Source: Corynebacterium tapiri
Lineage (GTDB): Bacteria; Actinomycetota; Actinomycetes; Mycobacteriales; Mycobacteriaceae
Length of the DNA stretch: 64,000 nucleotides
Assembly (NCBI RefSeq): GCF_006334925.1
Contig: NZ_VDHJ01000002.1
Location: 62,001 to 126,000 of the forward strand
Reading direction: 5' to 3'
In this document: piece after piece, positions 1 to 8,222 of the stretch
Numbering within the stretch: the stretch's first letter is position 1
How the letters are laid out: each line of letters begins with the position of its first letter
Position numbers and translations under genes: made by a program
Notes under the pieces: generated by a model
Told to the model about the DNA's origin: nothing
What the model saw: only the letters and a program-made list of their open reading frames with translations
The model's database searches: none

Positions 1-183
1 CTTGTCCTGGTCCTCCCAACCTCGGGGGTAGCCAACGCCGGGACGCGTCTCGACGTTGTTAAACCAGATGTACTCCGTGCCCTGGCGGTTGGTCCATGCC
101 TGCTTGCACGTCACCGAACAGGTGTGGCAGCCGATGCACTTATCCAGGTTCATCACCATGGCAATCTGCGCCATAATTCGCAT
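1..183 (-). CDS. narH: Nitrate reductase beta subunit NarH, N-terminal part (runs off the window)
   Basis: The first 61 codons are present. NarH is the four-cluster iron-sulfur subunit that carries electrons from NarI to NarG at the inner face of the membrane. The visible part has the first ferredoxin-type cysteine set, C16-x2-C19-x2-C22-x3-C26, followed by a Lys and a Gln-Ala-Trp segment typical of NarH. The ATG overlaps the TAA stop of narG by one base (TAATG), so the two are translationally coupled. The rest of the gene, and probably narJ and narI, lie beyond position 1. Confidence 0.93.
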   Translation of the reverse strand, partial: MRIMAQIAMVMNLDKCIGCHTCSVTCKQAWTNRQGTEYIWFNNVETRPGVGYPRGWEDQDK

Positions 184-3100
184 TAGAACTGCACCTCCTG
201 GGAGCGGCGACGGATACGGGTGACCTCGTCGCGGTTGTTGCCGGTGGGACCGATGTAGTTGAAGCCGTAGGTCAGGTGGCCATAGCCACCCGCCACGTGA
301 ATGGGTTTGATCATGATTCGGGTCAAGGAGTTGTGCGTTCCACCACGACGGCCAGTGCGCTCGTTGAGCGGCGTGCCCACAGTGCGCTCCTGAGCGTGGT
401 TCATGATCACGGTTCCCTCCGGGATGCGGTGGGAGACGATCGCACGAGCAGAGACCACGCCGTTGCGGTTGTAGGCCTCAATCCATTCGTTGTCCTTGAC
501 GCCAATCTTCTCAGCATCCTTGTCAGACATCCAGATGACCTGGCCACCACGAGAGATCGACAACACGTGCAGGTTGTCGAAGTACTGCGAGTGGATTGAC
601 CACTTGTTGTGCGTGGTCAAGTAGCGCACTGTCACTTCTGGGTCCTCGCCATCGGTGAGTAAGTGACCGGGTCCGATCTCTCCATTGAGGTGGAGCTTGT
701 CCAGCGGAGGACGGAAGATCGGCAGCTGCTCGCCGTAGTCCATGTACCAGTCGTGGTCGAGGTAGTAGTGCATACGACCAGACAGGGTGTGGAAGGGCTT
801 ATCCCACTCGATATTGATGGAGAAGGCCGTGTAGCGCCGACCATTGCGCTTGTCACCGGTCCACTCCGGTGAGGTGATGACCTCGGTGGGGCGTTCCTTC
901 ACAGCGTCCCAACGAGTATGGGTTTGCTCGTTGCCGCTCACCAGCGGAGTCATGTCCGTACCGACGCGCTTGCCCTGGTTCTTGAAGCCTTCCAGGGCCA
1001 CCTCACCGTTGGACACGCCCGACAGGTGCAGGATCATCTCGATGACCTTGACGTCCGTGCTTAGATCCGGGCGCGGACCAGCAAAGGAAGTCGGGGTGAC
1101 TCCATTAATGCGGGCGAGCTCATCGACCTGCTTGGACATGTTGTAGGACGTGCCGTGAACACCCGTGCCCTTTTCGCCCGTGAGCGGGCCAAGATGGGTC
1201 CACTTTTCGTACACCTTGGTGTAGTCGCGCTCCACAGGAATGAGCTTGGCCATGGTCTTGCCCGGCACATAACCCTGAGAATCGACATCCGGGACCACAC
1301 CGTTGGGCATGGACAGCTCATCCGGTGAATCGTGCGCCAGGGGAGCGGTGATCACATCGGTCTGGGTGCCCAGCCAGCGCACGGCCATCTGCGAGAAGGC
1401 ATTGGCCAGGTCGCGGAACACCGCGAAATCGGTGCGGGCCTCCCATGGCGGGTTAATGGCCGCGTTGAACGAGTGAATGAACGGGTGCATATCTGTGGTG
1501 GACAGATCGTGCTTCTCATACCACGTCGCCGCAGGCAGCACGATGTCTGAGACCAACGTCGTGGACGTGTTGCGGAAGTCGGTCGTGAGCATGAGGTCGA
1601 GCTTGCCCTGCGGAGCCTCGTCCACCCAGTTGATGCTGCGGGGACGTTCCTCCGGGCTGAGTTCCTCGGCGGTGGCATCGGAGTCCACTCCGAGCATGTG
1701 GCGAAGGAAGAACTCGGTGCCCTTGGCCGACGAACCCATGAGGTTGGTGCGCCAGTTCAGAAGAATGCGCGGCCAGTTCTCCGGGGAATCCGGGTCCTCG
1801 GCGGCGAACTTCAGGGCACCACTTTCCAACTCGGAGGTGATGAAGTCCTTGACATCCACGCCTGCCTGCTGAGCCTGCTCAGCCAGGACCAGTGGGTTGC
1901 GGTTGAACTGGGGATACGAGGGCATCCAGCCACGACGCATGGACTCCACCAGGGTGTCGGAGAGCCGCTTGTCTCCCACCGAACCACGGTTAGCCAGCGG
2001 GGAGGCCAGGCGAGAAGCGCGGGAGTTGTCGTAGCGCCACTGGCTGGTGGTCAGGTAGTAGAAGCCGGTGGTGATCATCTGGCGCGCCGGGCGCTGCCAG
2101 TCCAAGGCGAACGCGTACTGCGACCAGCCATTCATGGGGCGCAACTTTTCCTGGCCCACGTAGTGGGCCCAGCCGCCACCGTTAACACCCTGGGTGCCAC
2201 ACATGGAGGTCAGAGCAAGGAAGGTTCGGTAGATCGTATCGGCGTGGAAGTAGTGGTTGACGCCGGCACCCATGATGATCTGCGAGCGGCCCTGGCTGTC
2301 CGCGGCATTCTGAGCGAACTCACGGGCAATGCGGATGGCCGCGTTGGCCGGGACGCTCGTGAGCCCCTCCTGCCACGCTGGGGTTCCCGGGCAAGAGGCG
2401 TCGAAGTAGTCTTCCGGCCACTCACCAGGCAGGCTGAGATCAGCACGATTCACGCCGTAGTGAGCGAGCATGATGTCGTACACCGTAGTGACCAGGTGGC
2501 CATTGACCTCGCGCACGGGGACACCGCGGTGAACCACGCCGGCACCGATTGGGCCGGTACCACGCTCGTCGGCCGGGTCGGCGTCGAGATCGAAGCGGGG
2601 GAAGAGCACTTCAGCAGCCTCGAACTGGCCGGTCTCTGCAATAGACAGAACCGGATCGACACCGTCGAGACGCAAGTTCCACTTGCCCTCGCCAGCGGCG
2701 CCATAACGGTCGGCTGCTGTACCGCCCGGGTCCTGAACCTGACCGTTCTTATCCATCACCAGCAGACGGTGGGTGGAATTTTCCGTCTGGGAGAGTGCAG
2801 TGCCCTCCAGCTGGGAAGCAGTGAGGAACTTGCCAGGCGTGTAGGTGCCGTCTTCGCGCTTATCCAGGCTCACCAGCATCGGCGAGTCGGTGTACTTGCG
2901 CATGTAGTTGAGGAAGTACGGCTCCCGGCTTCCTTCGTGGAACTCGTTGAGGATGACGTGGCCCATGGAGAAGGCCAGAGCGGCGTCGGTTCCAGGGTCG
3001 ATGCGCAACCACTCGTCGGCATGCACAGTGTTGTCGGCGAAGTCGGGGGAGACCACGACGACCTTGGTGCCCTTGTAACGAGACTCCACCATGAAGTGGG

Positions 3101-3908
3101 CGTCCGGAGTACGCGTGACCGGGATGTTGGATCCCCACATCATCAGGTACGAGGAGTTGTACCAGTCACCCGACTCAGGAACATCGGTCTGGTCACCGAA
3201 CGTCTGCGGGCTGGCCGGAGGAAGGTCGGCGTACCAGTCGTAGAAGGAAAGGGCCACACCACCGATCATTTGCAGGAAGCGCGTGCCAGCGCCGTAGGAG
3301 ACCTGGCTCATCGCTGGGATAACCGTGAAACCAGCGATGCGGTCGGGGCCCCATTGACGGATGGTGTACACGTGGGCCGCTGCAGCCATCTCAATGGCTT
3401 CGGTGTAGTCGATTCGGACCAGTCCGCCCTTGCCACGCTGGGACACGTAAGCCTGGCGCTTTTCGGGGTCCTCCTGGATGGAGCGCCAAGCGAGGACCGG
3501 ATCTCCGTATTCCTTCTTGGCAGCGCGGTACATATCCACCAAGACGCCACGTGCGTAGGGGTACCGGATGCGGGTTGGGGAGTAGGTATACCAGCTAAAC
3601 GACGCACCGCGAGGGCAACCACGGGGCTCGTAATCCGGCATGTCAGATCCCGTGGTGGGGTAGTCCACGGCCTGCGACTCCCAGGTGATCACGCCGTCCT
3701 TGACGTAGACCTTCCAGGAACAGGAACCGGTGCAGTTCACACCATGGGTGGAGCGCACCATCTTGTCGAAGGACCAGCGGTTGCGGTAGAACACGTCCGC
3801 ATCGCGCCCGCCTTCGAGGAAGATCTGCTGGCCGCCGGAACCGGCTTCGGCCTTGCGCACATAGGTGCCTAGTTTGAGTAGGGGGTTTAGGGTGCTCGAG
3901 GAGTTCAC
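183..3908 (-). CDS. narG: Respiratory nitrate reductase alpha subunit NarG
   Basis: This is the catalytic subunit (1241 aa, full family length) that reduces nitrate to nitrite at a molybdenum bis-MGD centre during anaerobic respiration. Near the N-terminus, H55, C59, C63 and C98 have exactly the spacing of the FS0 [4Fe-4S] ligands of E. coli NarG (49/53/57/92). The YADLPPASP stretch around residue 228 should carry the Asp that binds Mo. The start is GTG, followed by Asn-Ser-Ser-Ser. It lies 51 bp downstream of a narK copy and just ahead of narH, giving a narKGH(JI) operon. No twin-arginine leader is seen, as expected for an enzyme facing the cytoplasm. Confidence 0.97.
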   Translation of the reverse strand: MNSSSTLNPLLKLGTYVRKAEAGSGGQQIFLEGGRDADVFYRNRWSFDKMVRSTHGVNCTGSCSWKVYVKDGVITWESQAVDYPTTGSDMPDYEPRGCPRGASFSWYTYSPTRIRYPYARGVLVDMYRAAKKEYGDPVLAWRSIQEDPEKRQAYVSQRGKGGLVRIDYTEAIEMAAAAHVYTIRQWGPDRIAGFTVIPAMSQVSYGAGTRFLQMIGGVALSFYDWYADLPPASPQTFGDQTDVPESGDWYNSSYLMMWGSNIPVTRTPDAHFMVESRYKGTKVVVVSPDFADNTVHADEWLRIDPGTDAALAFSMGHVILNEFHEGSREPYFLNYMRKYTDSPMLVSLDKREDGTYTPGKFLTASQLEGTALSQTENSTHRLLVMDKNGQVQDPGGTAADRYGAAGEGKWNLRLDGVDPVLSIAETGQFEAAEVLFPRFDLDADPADERGTGPIGAGVVHRGVPVREVNGHLVTTVYDIMLAHYGVNRADLSLPGEWPEDYFDASCPGTPAWQEGLTSVPANAAIRIAREFAQNAADSQGRSQIIMGAGVNHYFHADTIYRTFLALTSMCGTQGVNGGGWAHYVGQEKLRPMNGWSQYAFALDWQRPARQMITTGFYYLTTSQWRYDNSRASRLASPLANRGSVGDKRLSDTLVESMRRGWMPSYPQFNRNPLVLAEQAQQAGVDVKDFITSELESGALKFAAEDPDSPENWPRILLNWRTNLMGSSAKGTEFFLRHMLGVDSDATAEELSPEERPRSINWVDEAPQGKLDLMLTTDFRNTSTTLVSDIVLPAATWYEKHDLSTTDMHPFIHSFNAAINPPWEARTDFAVFRDLANAFSQMAVRWLGTQTDVITAPLAHDSPDELSMPNGVVPDVDSQGYVPGKTMAKLIPVERDYTKVYEKWTHLGPLTGEKGTGVHGTSYNMSKQVDELARINGVTPTSFAGPRPDLSTDVKVIEMILHLSGVSNGEVALEGFKNQGKRVGTDMTPLVSGNEQTHTRWDAVKERPTEVITSPEWTGDKRNGRRYTAFSINIEWDKPFHTLSGRMHYYLDHDWYMDYGEQLPIFRPPLDKLHLNGEIGPGHLLTDGEDPEVTVRYLTTHNKWSIHSQYFDNLHVLSISRGGQVIWMSDKDAEKIGVKDNEWIEAYNRNGVVSARAIVSHRIPEGTVIMNHAQERTVGTPLNERTGRRGGTHNSLTRIMIKPIHVAGGYGHLTYGFNYIGPTGNNRDEVTRIRRRSQEVQF

Positions 3909-3959
3909 AGTGGTACTTCCTGCAGTCTCGTGTCGGTCAATTCTCGGAGTGAGCGAGGC

Positions 3960-5294
3960 TTAACCGGGGAACGGGGCGTTGGGGCGGGCGTAGAAGATCC
4001 AGACCAGTACGGCAGTGATGGCGAAGAAGACTACACAGCCGATAAAGAAGGTCACCGGGGCCATCTGCGAGAGCAGCATACCCATAATGAAGGGGCCGAA
4101 AGCTCCCATCGCACCGGTCCAGCCGATCACTCCACCGGCCTGACGCTTGGGCAGGATCATGGGCATCTGCTTGAAGCTGCCAGCATTCACCAGGCCGGAA
4201 AATACGCCCATGATCATCATGAGGATGAAGAAGGCCCAGAAGTCGTTCAGGCTGTCGGCCTTGAGAAAGTAGGCGGCTGCGCCGGTGAAGATGGTCATGC
4301 CGACCAGCCCGATGAAGGACCAGATCGCTCCACCGAACTTGTCGCACAGCGGGCCGGAAAGGGCACGAACTCCAGCGCCGATGAGCGGGAAGACGAAGGC
4401 GAAGGCTGCTCCCTTAGGAAGCTGGTCAGCGGGGAGCGTCTGGGCTAGGTCCGAGTTAGCGCCGAAGTTGTCGTTGATCAGGAGCGCGAGGGAGGCGGAG
4501 AAACCGGCAAAGGTGCCAAAGCCGGCGACGTAGACCACCGTCATCACCCAGGTGTTGACGTTGCCGAAGATGTCGATCTGCTGTTTGAAGTTGGCCTTAA
4601 CCGGAACGTCCTTGAGGACCTTCCACGCGACGATTCCCATGATGATGGTCCACGGGATGAGCACGATGGCCGGGTTGTGGACGAAGATTTCCTGCCCGTT
4701 GGGGTTGCGCTGCGGGGCGACAAATCCGATACCGAGCAGGGTAAAGCCCATGAGCCAGGGGCTAACGAGCTGGATGAAGCTCATGCCCATGTTGGACAGG
4801 CCCGCCTGGAGGCCTAGCGCGGTTCCAGCCTGGGACTTGGGGAAGAAGTAGCCGGTCGAGGGCATGTAGCCGGAGAACACGCCACCGCCGATACCGGAGA
4901 TAAAGGCGAGGACAAGCAACCACCAGTACGGCGTGCCGGGGTCCTGCACTGCGAAGAACCAGCCCAGCATGGGCAGGATGAAGAGGAAGGACGACAAGGT
5001 CACCAGCTTGCGGGTGCCAATGACCGGCGGCAGGAACATGAACACCAAGCGCAACAGGCCGGTGGAGAGGCCGGGAATTGCGGCCAACCAGTAGAGCTGA
5101 CCCTTGCTGAGGTCAAAGCCGATCTGGTTGAGCATCGGCGCGATGGCCGAGACCAAGAACCACGTGCAGAATCCCAAAAATAGCGAAATGGTGGAGATCC
5201 ACAGTGTGGTCCACGCGATCTTCTTGTCCCACTTTTCCGGGTTTTCGGGGTCCCAACCATGGAGTACGCGCTGGGAGGTGTCGAGGGCCGTCAT
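3960..5294 (-). CDS. narK: Nitrate/nitrite transporter NarK, copy adjacent to narG
   Basis: This is a major facilitator superfamily protein of the nitrate/nitrite porter family, 444 aa with about 12 hydrophobic segments. It takes up nitrate and/or exports nitrite for the nitrate reductase encoded downstream. I chose the ATG at 5294 over a frame extending to 5390. It gives the same length and N-terminus (MTALDTSQRVLHGW) as the second copy at 5615-6949, and a GAAAGG ribosome-binding site sits just upstream. The two proteins are roughly 85% identical by eye over their whole length. This copy is the first gene of the narKGHJI-type operon and has its own leader and promoter region. Confidence 0.95.
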   Translation of the reverse strand: MTALDTSQRVLHGWDPENPEKWDKKIAWTTLWISTISLFLGFCTWFLVSAIAPMLNQIGFDLSKGQLYWLAAIPGLSTGLLRLVFMFLPPVIGTRKLVTLSSFLFILPMLGWFFAVQDPGTPYWWLLVLAFISGIGGGVFSGYMPSTGYFFPKSQAGTALGLQAGLSNMGMSFIQLVSPWLMGFTLLGIGFVAPQRNPNGQEIFVHNPAIVLIPWTIIMGIVAWKVLKDVPVKANFKQQIDIFGNVNTWVMTVVYVAGFGTFAGFSASLALLINDNFGANSDLAQTLPADQLPKGAAFAFVFPLIGAGVRALSGPLCDKFGGAIWSFIGLVGMTIFTGAAAYFLKADSLNDFWAFFILMMIMGVFSGLVNAGSFKQMPMILPKRQAGGVIGWTGAMGAFGPFIMGMLLSQMAPVTFFIGCVVFFAITAVLVWIFYARPNAPFPG

Positions 5295-5550
5295 GATGTG
5301 CCTTTCGCTGCCGTGACGGAGAAGTTGCCGGCAACTCCTGGAAAGTGCAGTGCAGAGGAGGGGCCGGAAACGTGATTTCTTTAGCCACATTAGGGGGTAA
5401 GAGCTGGGAAGTCCATTTTTAACACGGCGCTTTTCGGGTTAAATAAAACAACGAAAATGTTATGTAATTAGGCACCTGGTTGGCGGCCGGGGTGCGGTTG
5501 ATCGATCGCGCTGATCGGGGCCTGGACAATGGGAGGATGACACAAAAATA
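5295..5550 (-). promoter_or_regulatory. Promoter and leader region of the narK-narGH operon
   Basis: This is most of the 320-bp gap between the two narK genes and contains no convincing ORF. Positions 5401-5475 are A+T-rich and probably hold the operon promoter and anaerobic regulator sites, though I cannot name a binding motif with confidence. Positions 5295-5372 form a leader that matches the leader of the other narK: an ACGTTTCCGGC block, a GGAG-N-GCCGG block, the sequence CTCCGTCACGG and a GAAAGGCA ribosome-binding site. Minus-strand bases 5367-5363 and 5332-5328 (CCGGC/GCCGG), plus an inner CTCC/GGAG, can pair into a hairpin. Confidence 0.6.
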
Positions 5551-5574
5551 AGCCCCTCCACTTGGAGGGGCTTA
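5541..5574 (-). terminator. Rho-independent terminator of the distal narK gene
   Basis: A perfect 12-bp inverted repeat (5549-5560 with 5563-5574, core AGCCCCTCC/GGAGGGGCT) is followed on the minus strand by a run of five T at 5547-5543. It lies 41 bp after the stop of the narK at 5615-6949. That gene is therefore probably a separate transcription unit from narKGH. Confidence 0.9.
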
Positions 5575-5614
5575 ACTGTTGTTGCTGTCAGCGTGGACCG
5601 TTAGTTCTGGGGCG

Positions 5615-6949
5615 CTAGCCGGGGAACGGGGCGTTGGGCCGGGCGTAGTAGGCCCAAACTATCGCGGCGGTGAAGGCAAGCACGATGACGCAGCCGATGA
5701 AGAAGGTTGTTGGGGCTGTCAAGGCCAACAGCATGCCCACGATGAACGGGCCGAAGGATCCCATGGCGCCGGTCCAGCCGATCACTCCGCCAGCTTGACG
5801 CTTGGGCAGAATCATCGGGATCTGCTTGAAGCCGCCGGCATTTACTAGGCCGGAGAAGACACTAACGATCATGATGAGAGTGAGAAACGCCCAGAAATCG
5901 CTCAGATCTTCTGCCTTGAGGAAGAATGCTGCTGCGCCGGTGAATATCGCCATTCCTGTGAGGCCGACGAAGGACCAGATGGCGCCACCATACTTATCGC
6001 AGAGCGGGCCGATCAGTGCGCGCGATCCAGCGCCAATGAGAGGGAAGATGAACGCAAAGGCTGCTCCCTTGGGGAGCTGGTCTGCCGGAATCGTCTCTGC
6101 CAGGTGGGAATTTGCGCCAAAGTTGTCATTGATAAGCAGTGCCAAGGATGCGGAGAATCCGGAATAAATTCCGAAGCCAGCAACATATACCAGGGTCATA
6201 ATCCAGGTGTTGATGTTGCCGAAGATGTCAATCTGCTCGGCGAAGTTTGCCTTAACTGGAACGTCCTTGAGAACCTCCCAGGCTACAAAGGCCATGACAA
6301 GAGTCCACGGAATAAGCACGACGGCCGGGTTGTGGACAAAGAGCTCATTTCCTTCGGGATTGCGCTGCGGGGCGACAAATCCGATACCGAGCAGGGTAAA
6401 GCCCATGAGCCAGGGGCTGACGAGCTGGATGAAGCTCATGCCCATGTTGGCCAAGCCGGCCTCCAGGGCAAGTGCAGTGCCTGCCTTCGACTTAGGGAAG
6501 AAGTAACCGGTCGAGGGCATGTATCCGGAGAACACGCCGCCACCAATGCCGCAGATAAATGCCAGGAAAAGCAGCCACCAGTACGGCGTGGTTGGGTCTT
6601 GCACTGCGAAGAACCAGCCCAGCATGGGGAGTACGAAGAGTATGGACGACAGAGTGACCAGCTTGCGGGTGCCGATGATCGGCGGCAGGAACATGTAAAC
6701 CAAGCGAAGGAATCCGGTGGATAGACCAGGGATTGCGGTGAGCCAGTAGAGCTGGCTCTTGCTGAGATCAAAGCCGATCTGATTGAGCATCGGGGCGATC
6801 GCCGAGACGAGAAACCAGGTGCAGAATCCCAGGAACAGGGAAACAGTGGAGATCCACAGCGTGGTCCACGCGATCTTCTTATCCCACTTTTCGGGATCTT
6901 CTGGGTTCCATCCGTGCAAAACACGCTGTGAAGTATCGAGGGCCGTCAT
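5615..6949 (-). CDS. narK: Nitrate/nitrite transporter NarK, second tandem copy
   Basis: This MFS nitrate/nitrite porter has 444 aa, the same length as the copy at 3960-5294 and about 85% identical to it by eye. Both end in ARPNAPFPG. Differences are scattered conservative changes, not blocks. It has its own promoter region (6950-7176) and its own strong terminator, so it can be expressed independently of the reductase. Known NarK paralogues may specialise in nitrate/proton symport or nitrate/nitrite exchange; which role each copy has here cannot be read from the sequence. A RBS (GAAAGG) precedes the ATG by 6 nt. Confidence 0.95.
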   Translation of the reverse strand: MTALDTSQRVLHGWNPEDPEKWDKKIAWTTLWISTVSLFLGFCTWFLVSAIAPMLNQIGFDLSKSQLYWLTAIPGLSTGFLRLVYMFLPPIIGTRKLVTLSSILFVLPMLGWFFAVQDPTTPYWWLLFLAFICGIGGGVFSGYMPSTGYFFPKSKAGTALALEAGLANMGMSFIQLVSPWLMGFTLLGIGFVAPQRNPEGNELFVHNPAVVLIPWTLVMAFVAWEVLKDVPVKANFAEQIDIFGNINTWIMTLVYVAGFGIYSGFSASLALLINDNFGANSHLAETIPADQLPKGAAFAFIFPLIGAGSRALIGPLCDKYGGAIWSFVGLTGMAIFTGAAAFFLKAEDLSDFWAFLTLIMIVSVFSGLVNAGGFKQIPMILPKRQAGGVIGWTGAMGSFGPFIVGMLLALTAPTTFFIGCVIVLAFTAAIVWAYYARPNAPFPG

Positions 6950-6979
6950 GAGTGCCTTTCATAACCGTGACGGAGAAAG

Positions 6980-7021
6980 TTCCGGCGACTCCTCAATACG
7001 CAACACAACGGAGGGCCGGAA
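6980..7021 (-). promoter_or_regulatory. Conserved leader hairpin upstream of the distal narK
   Basis: On the minus strand, TTCCGGC (7021-7015) pairs perfectly with GCCGGAA (6986-6980), and an inner CTCC (7013-7010) pairs with GGAG (6992-6989) around a 17-nt loop. The same stem sequence, with a different loop, occurs upstream of the other narK (5328-5370). A small CCGTGACGG palindrome (6965-6973; 5311-5319) follows in both. A kept stem with a changed loop suggests RNA function, but recent duplication could also explain part of the similarity. Confidence 0.55.
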
Positions 7022-7073
7022 ACGTACTTTCATTGGAAACCTTAGAACTCCAGGGTGGAATTCGCCAAATTAA

Positions 7074-7091
7074 AAACGGAAGTTACCGTTT
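7074..7091. promoter_or_regulatory. Inverted repeat in the narK/nirK divergent promoter region
   Basis: AAACGG and CCGTTT form perfect 6-bp arms around a 6-bp spacer. The repeat lies between the divergent narK and nirK-like genes, 17 bp from a minus-strand TATACT (7113-7108) that could be a -10 box for narK. It is a candidate operator for a regulator of nitrate or nitrite metabolism; no regulator can be named. Confidence 0.4.
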
Positions 7092-7161
7092 CTAATTAAC
7101 GATCGAAAGTATAGGGTGAGGCCCACTCTGGTACGGCGCGTTTTACTTACGGCTCAACACG

Positions 7162-7167
7162 TATAAA
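7162..7167 (+). promoter_or_regulatory. -10 box of the nirK-like gene (leaderless)
   Basis: TATAAA ends 9 nt before the GTG at 7177, and no Shine-Dalgarno sequence lies between. This is the usual arrangement for a leaderless transcript. Confidence 0.6.
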
Positions 7168-7176
7168 TTTGAGTGG

Positions 7177-8211
7177 GTGAGATCGCTGAAAGCTTCCGCC
7201 CTCGCCGCCGTCGTCGTGGCTATCGTCATCGCCCTCGCTGCCACCTTGGGGGTTATTAACGCGCGTCGACACGCTCCCACGGACCATGAGCACCTGCATA
7301 CCCATGCGCACGCGCAGTCCGATCCCGGTGCTGCGTCAGTACCGAGCATGGCGGAACGCATGAAGCCCCGCCCGGGGTTCACGGCCAGAGACGCCAGCCT
7401 GCAGTTTCCCGAAGGGGAAGTGCATGACATCGAGTGGACAATCACACATGAGCAGCGCGAAGTCGCCCCTGGGCACACTCAGGAGGTCTGGCTTTTCGAC
7501 GGTCAATTTCCCGCCCCAACACTGACAGGCCGCGTGGGTGATACCTTCCGCATCACGCTGCACAACCAAACCCCGATGGCACACAGCATTGATTTCCATG
7601 CCGGGGAGATCACGCCGGATGAGGCGATGGGGCAAATCCCAGCCGGCGAGAGCCACACTTACGAATTTGTCGCTCACCGGGCCGGTATCTGGATGTATCA
7701 CTGCGGAACGCACCCGATGAGTTTGCATATTGCCAACGGAATGGCAGGAGCCATGGTCATTCATCCTCGGGAAGGGTTGCCACCGGTGGACGCGGAATAC
7801 GTCCTGGTCGGACATCAGCTCTTCCTCGGCCCGAGCGATACCGGCGCACGCGAGGAGGATGTCAACGCGGGAACTCACCAGCTCACCGCGTTCAATGGCT
7901 ACCCGAATCAGTACGATCTGGACCCCTGGCACGCCAAGACCGGGGACACCGTGCGTATCTGGGTGTTAAACCTTGGCCCGTCGTCAGATCTGTCGTTTCA
8001 CGTGGTCGGCGAGATCTTTGACACGGTGTGGTCAGAGGGGCATTACGCGATTCGCGATGCGAAGGACACCGGGGCTCAAGTTCTGCCGCTGATGCCGGCG
8101 CAGGGCGGATTCGTGGAGCTGACCTTCAACGCTCCTGGTAAGTACGCGATGGTCAATCACGTCATGACGGATGCGGAGAAGGGACAACACGGGATCATCG
8201 CCGTGGACTAG
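7177..8211 (+). CDS. nirK: Copper-containing nitrite reductase (NirK-type), membrane-anchored
   Basis: This 344-aa protein has two cupredoxin domains. All copper ligands known from NirK are present. Type 1 site: H136, C176, H184, M189. Type 2 site: H141, H175, H328. The catalytic Asp (D139) and His (H275) are also there. The predicted reaction is one-electron reduction of nitrite to nitric oxide. Residues 8-28 form a single membrane anchor with no lipobox, so the enzyme would sit outside the membrane. A His-rich stretch (HEHLHTHAHA, 37-46) may help load copper. It is divergent from narK and next to nitrate reductase genes, so nitrite exported by NarK would be its substrate. A two-domain multicopper oxidase of other function is the alternative. 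Confidence 0.82.
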   Translation: MRSLKASALAAVVVAIVIALAATLGVINARRHAPTDHEHLHTHAHAQSDPGAASVPSMAERMKPRPGFTARDASLQFPEGEVHDIEWTITHEQREVAPGHTQEVWLFDGQFPAPTLTGRVGDTFRITLHNQTPMAHSIDFHAGEITPDEAMGQIPAGESHTYEFVAHRAGIWMYHCGTHPMSLHIANGMAGAMVIHPREGLPPVDAEYVLVGHQLFLGPSDTGAREEDVNAGTHQLTAFNGYPNQYDLDPWHAKTGDTVRIWVLNLGPSSDLSFHVVGEIFDTVWSEGHYAIRDAKDTGAQVLPLMPAQGGFVELTFNAPGKYAMVNHVMTDAEKGQHGIIAVD

Positions 8212-8222
8212 GCCCCAGGCAG

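Noticed and set aside
1698-3872. 724-aa plus-strand open frame
   Set aside because: It lies fully antisense to narG, is rich in Val/Gly/Arg/His as expected for a shadow frame, and has no recognisable domain.
5295-5400. Molybdenum cofactor riboswitch before narK
   Set aside because: A hairpin is present in both narK leaders, but I could not match the known Moco riboswitch core; it is listed only as an unassigned leader element.
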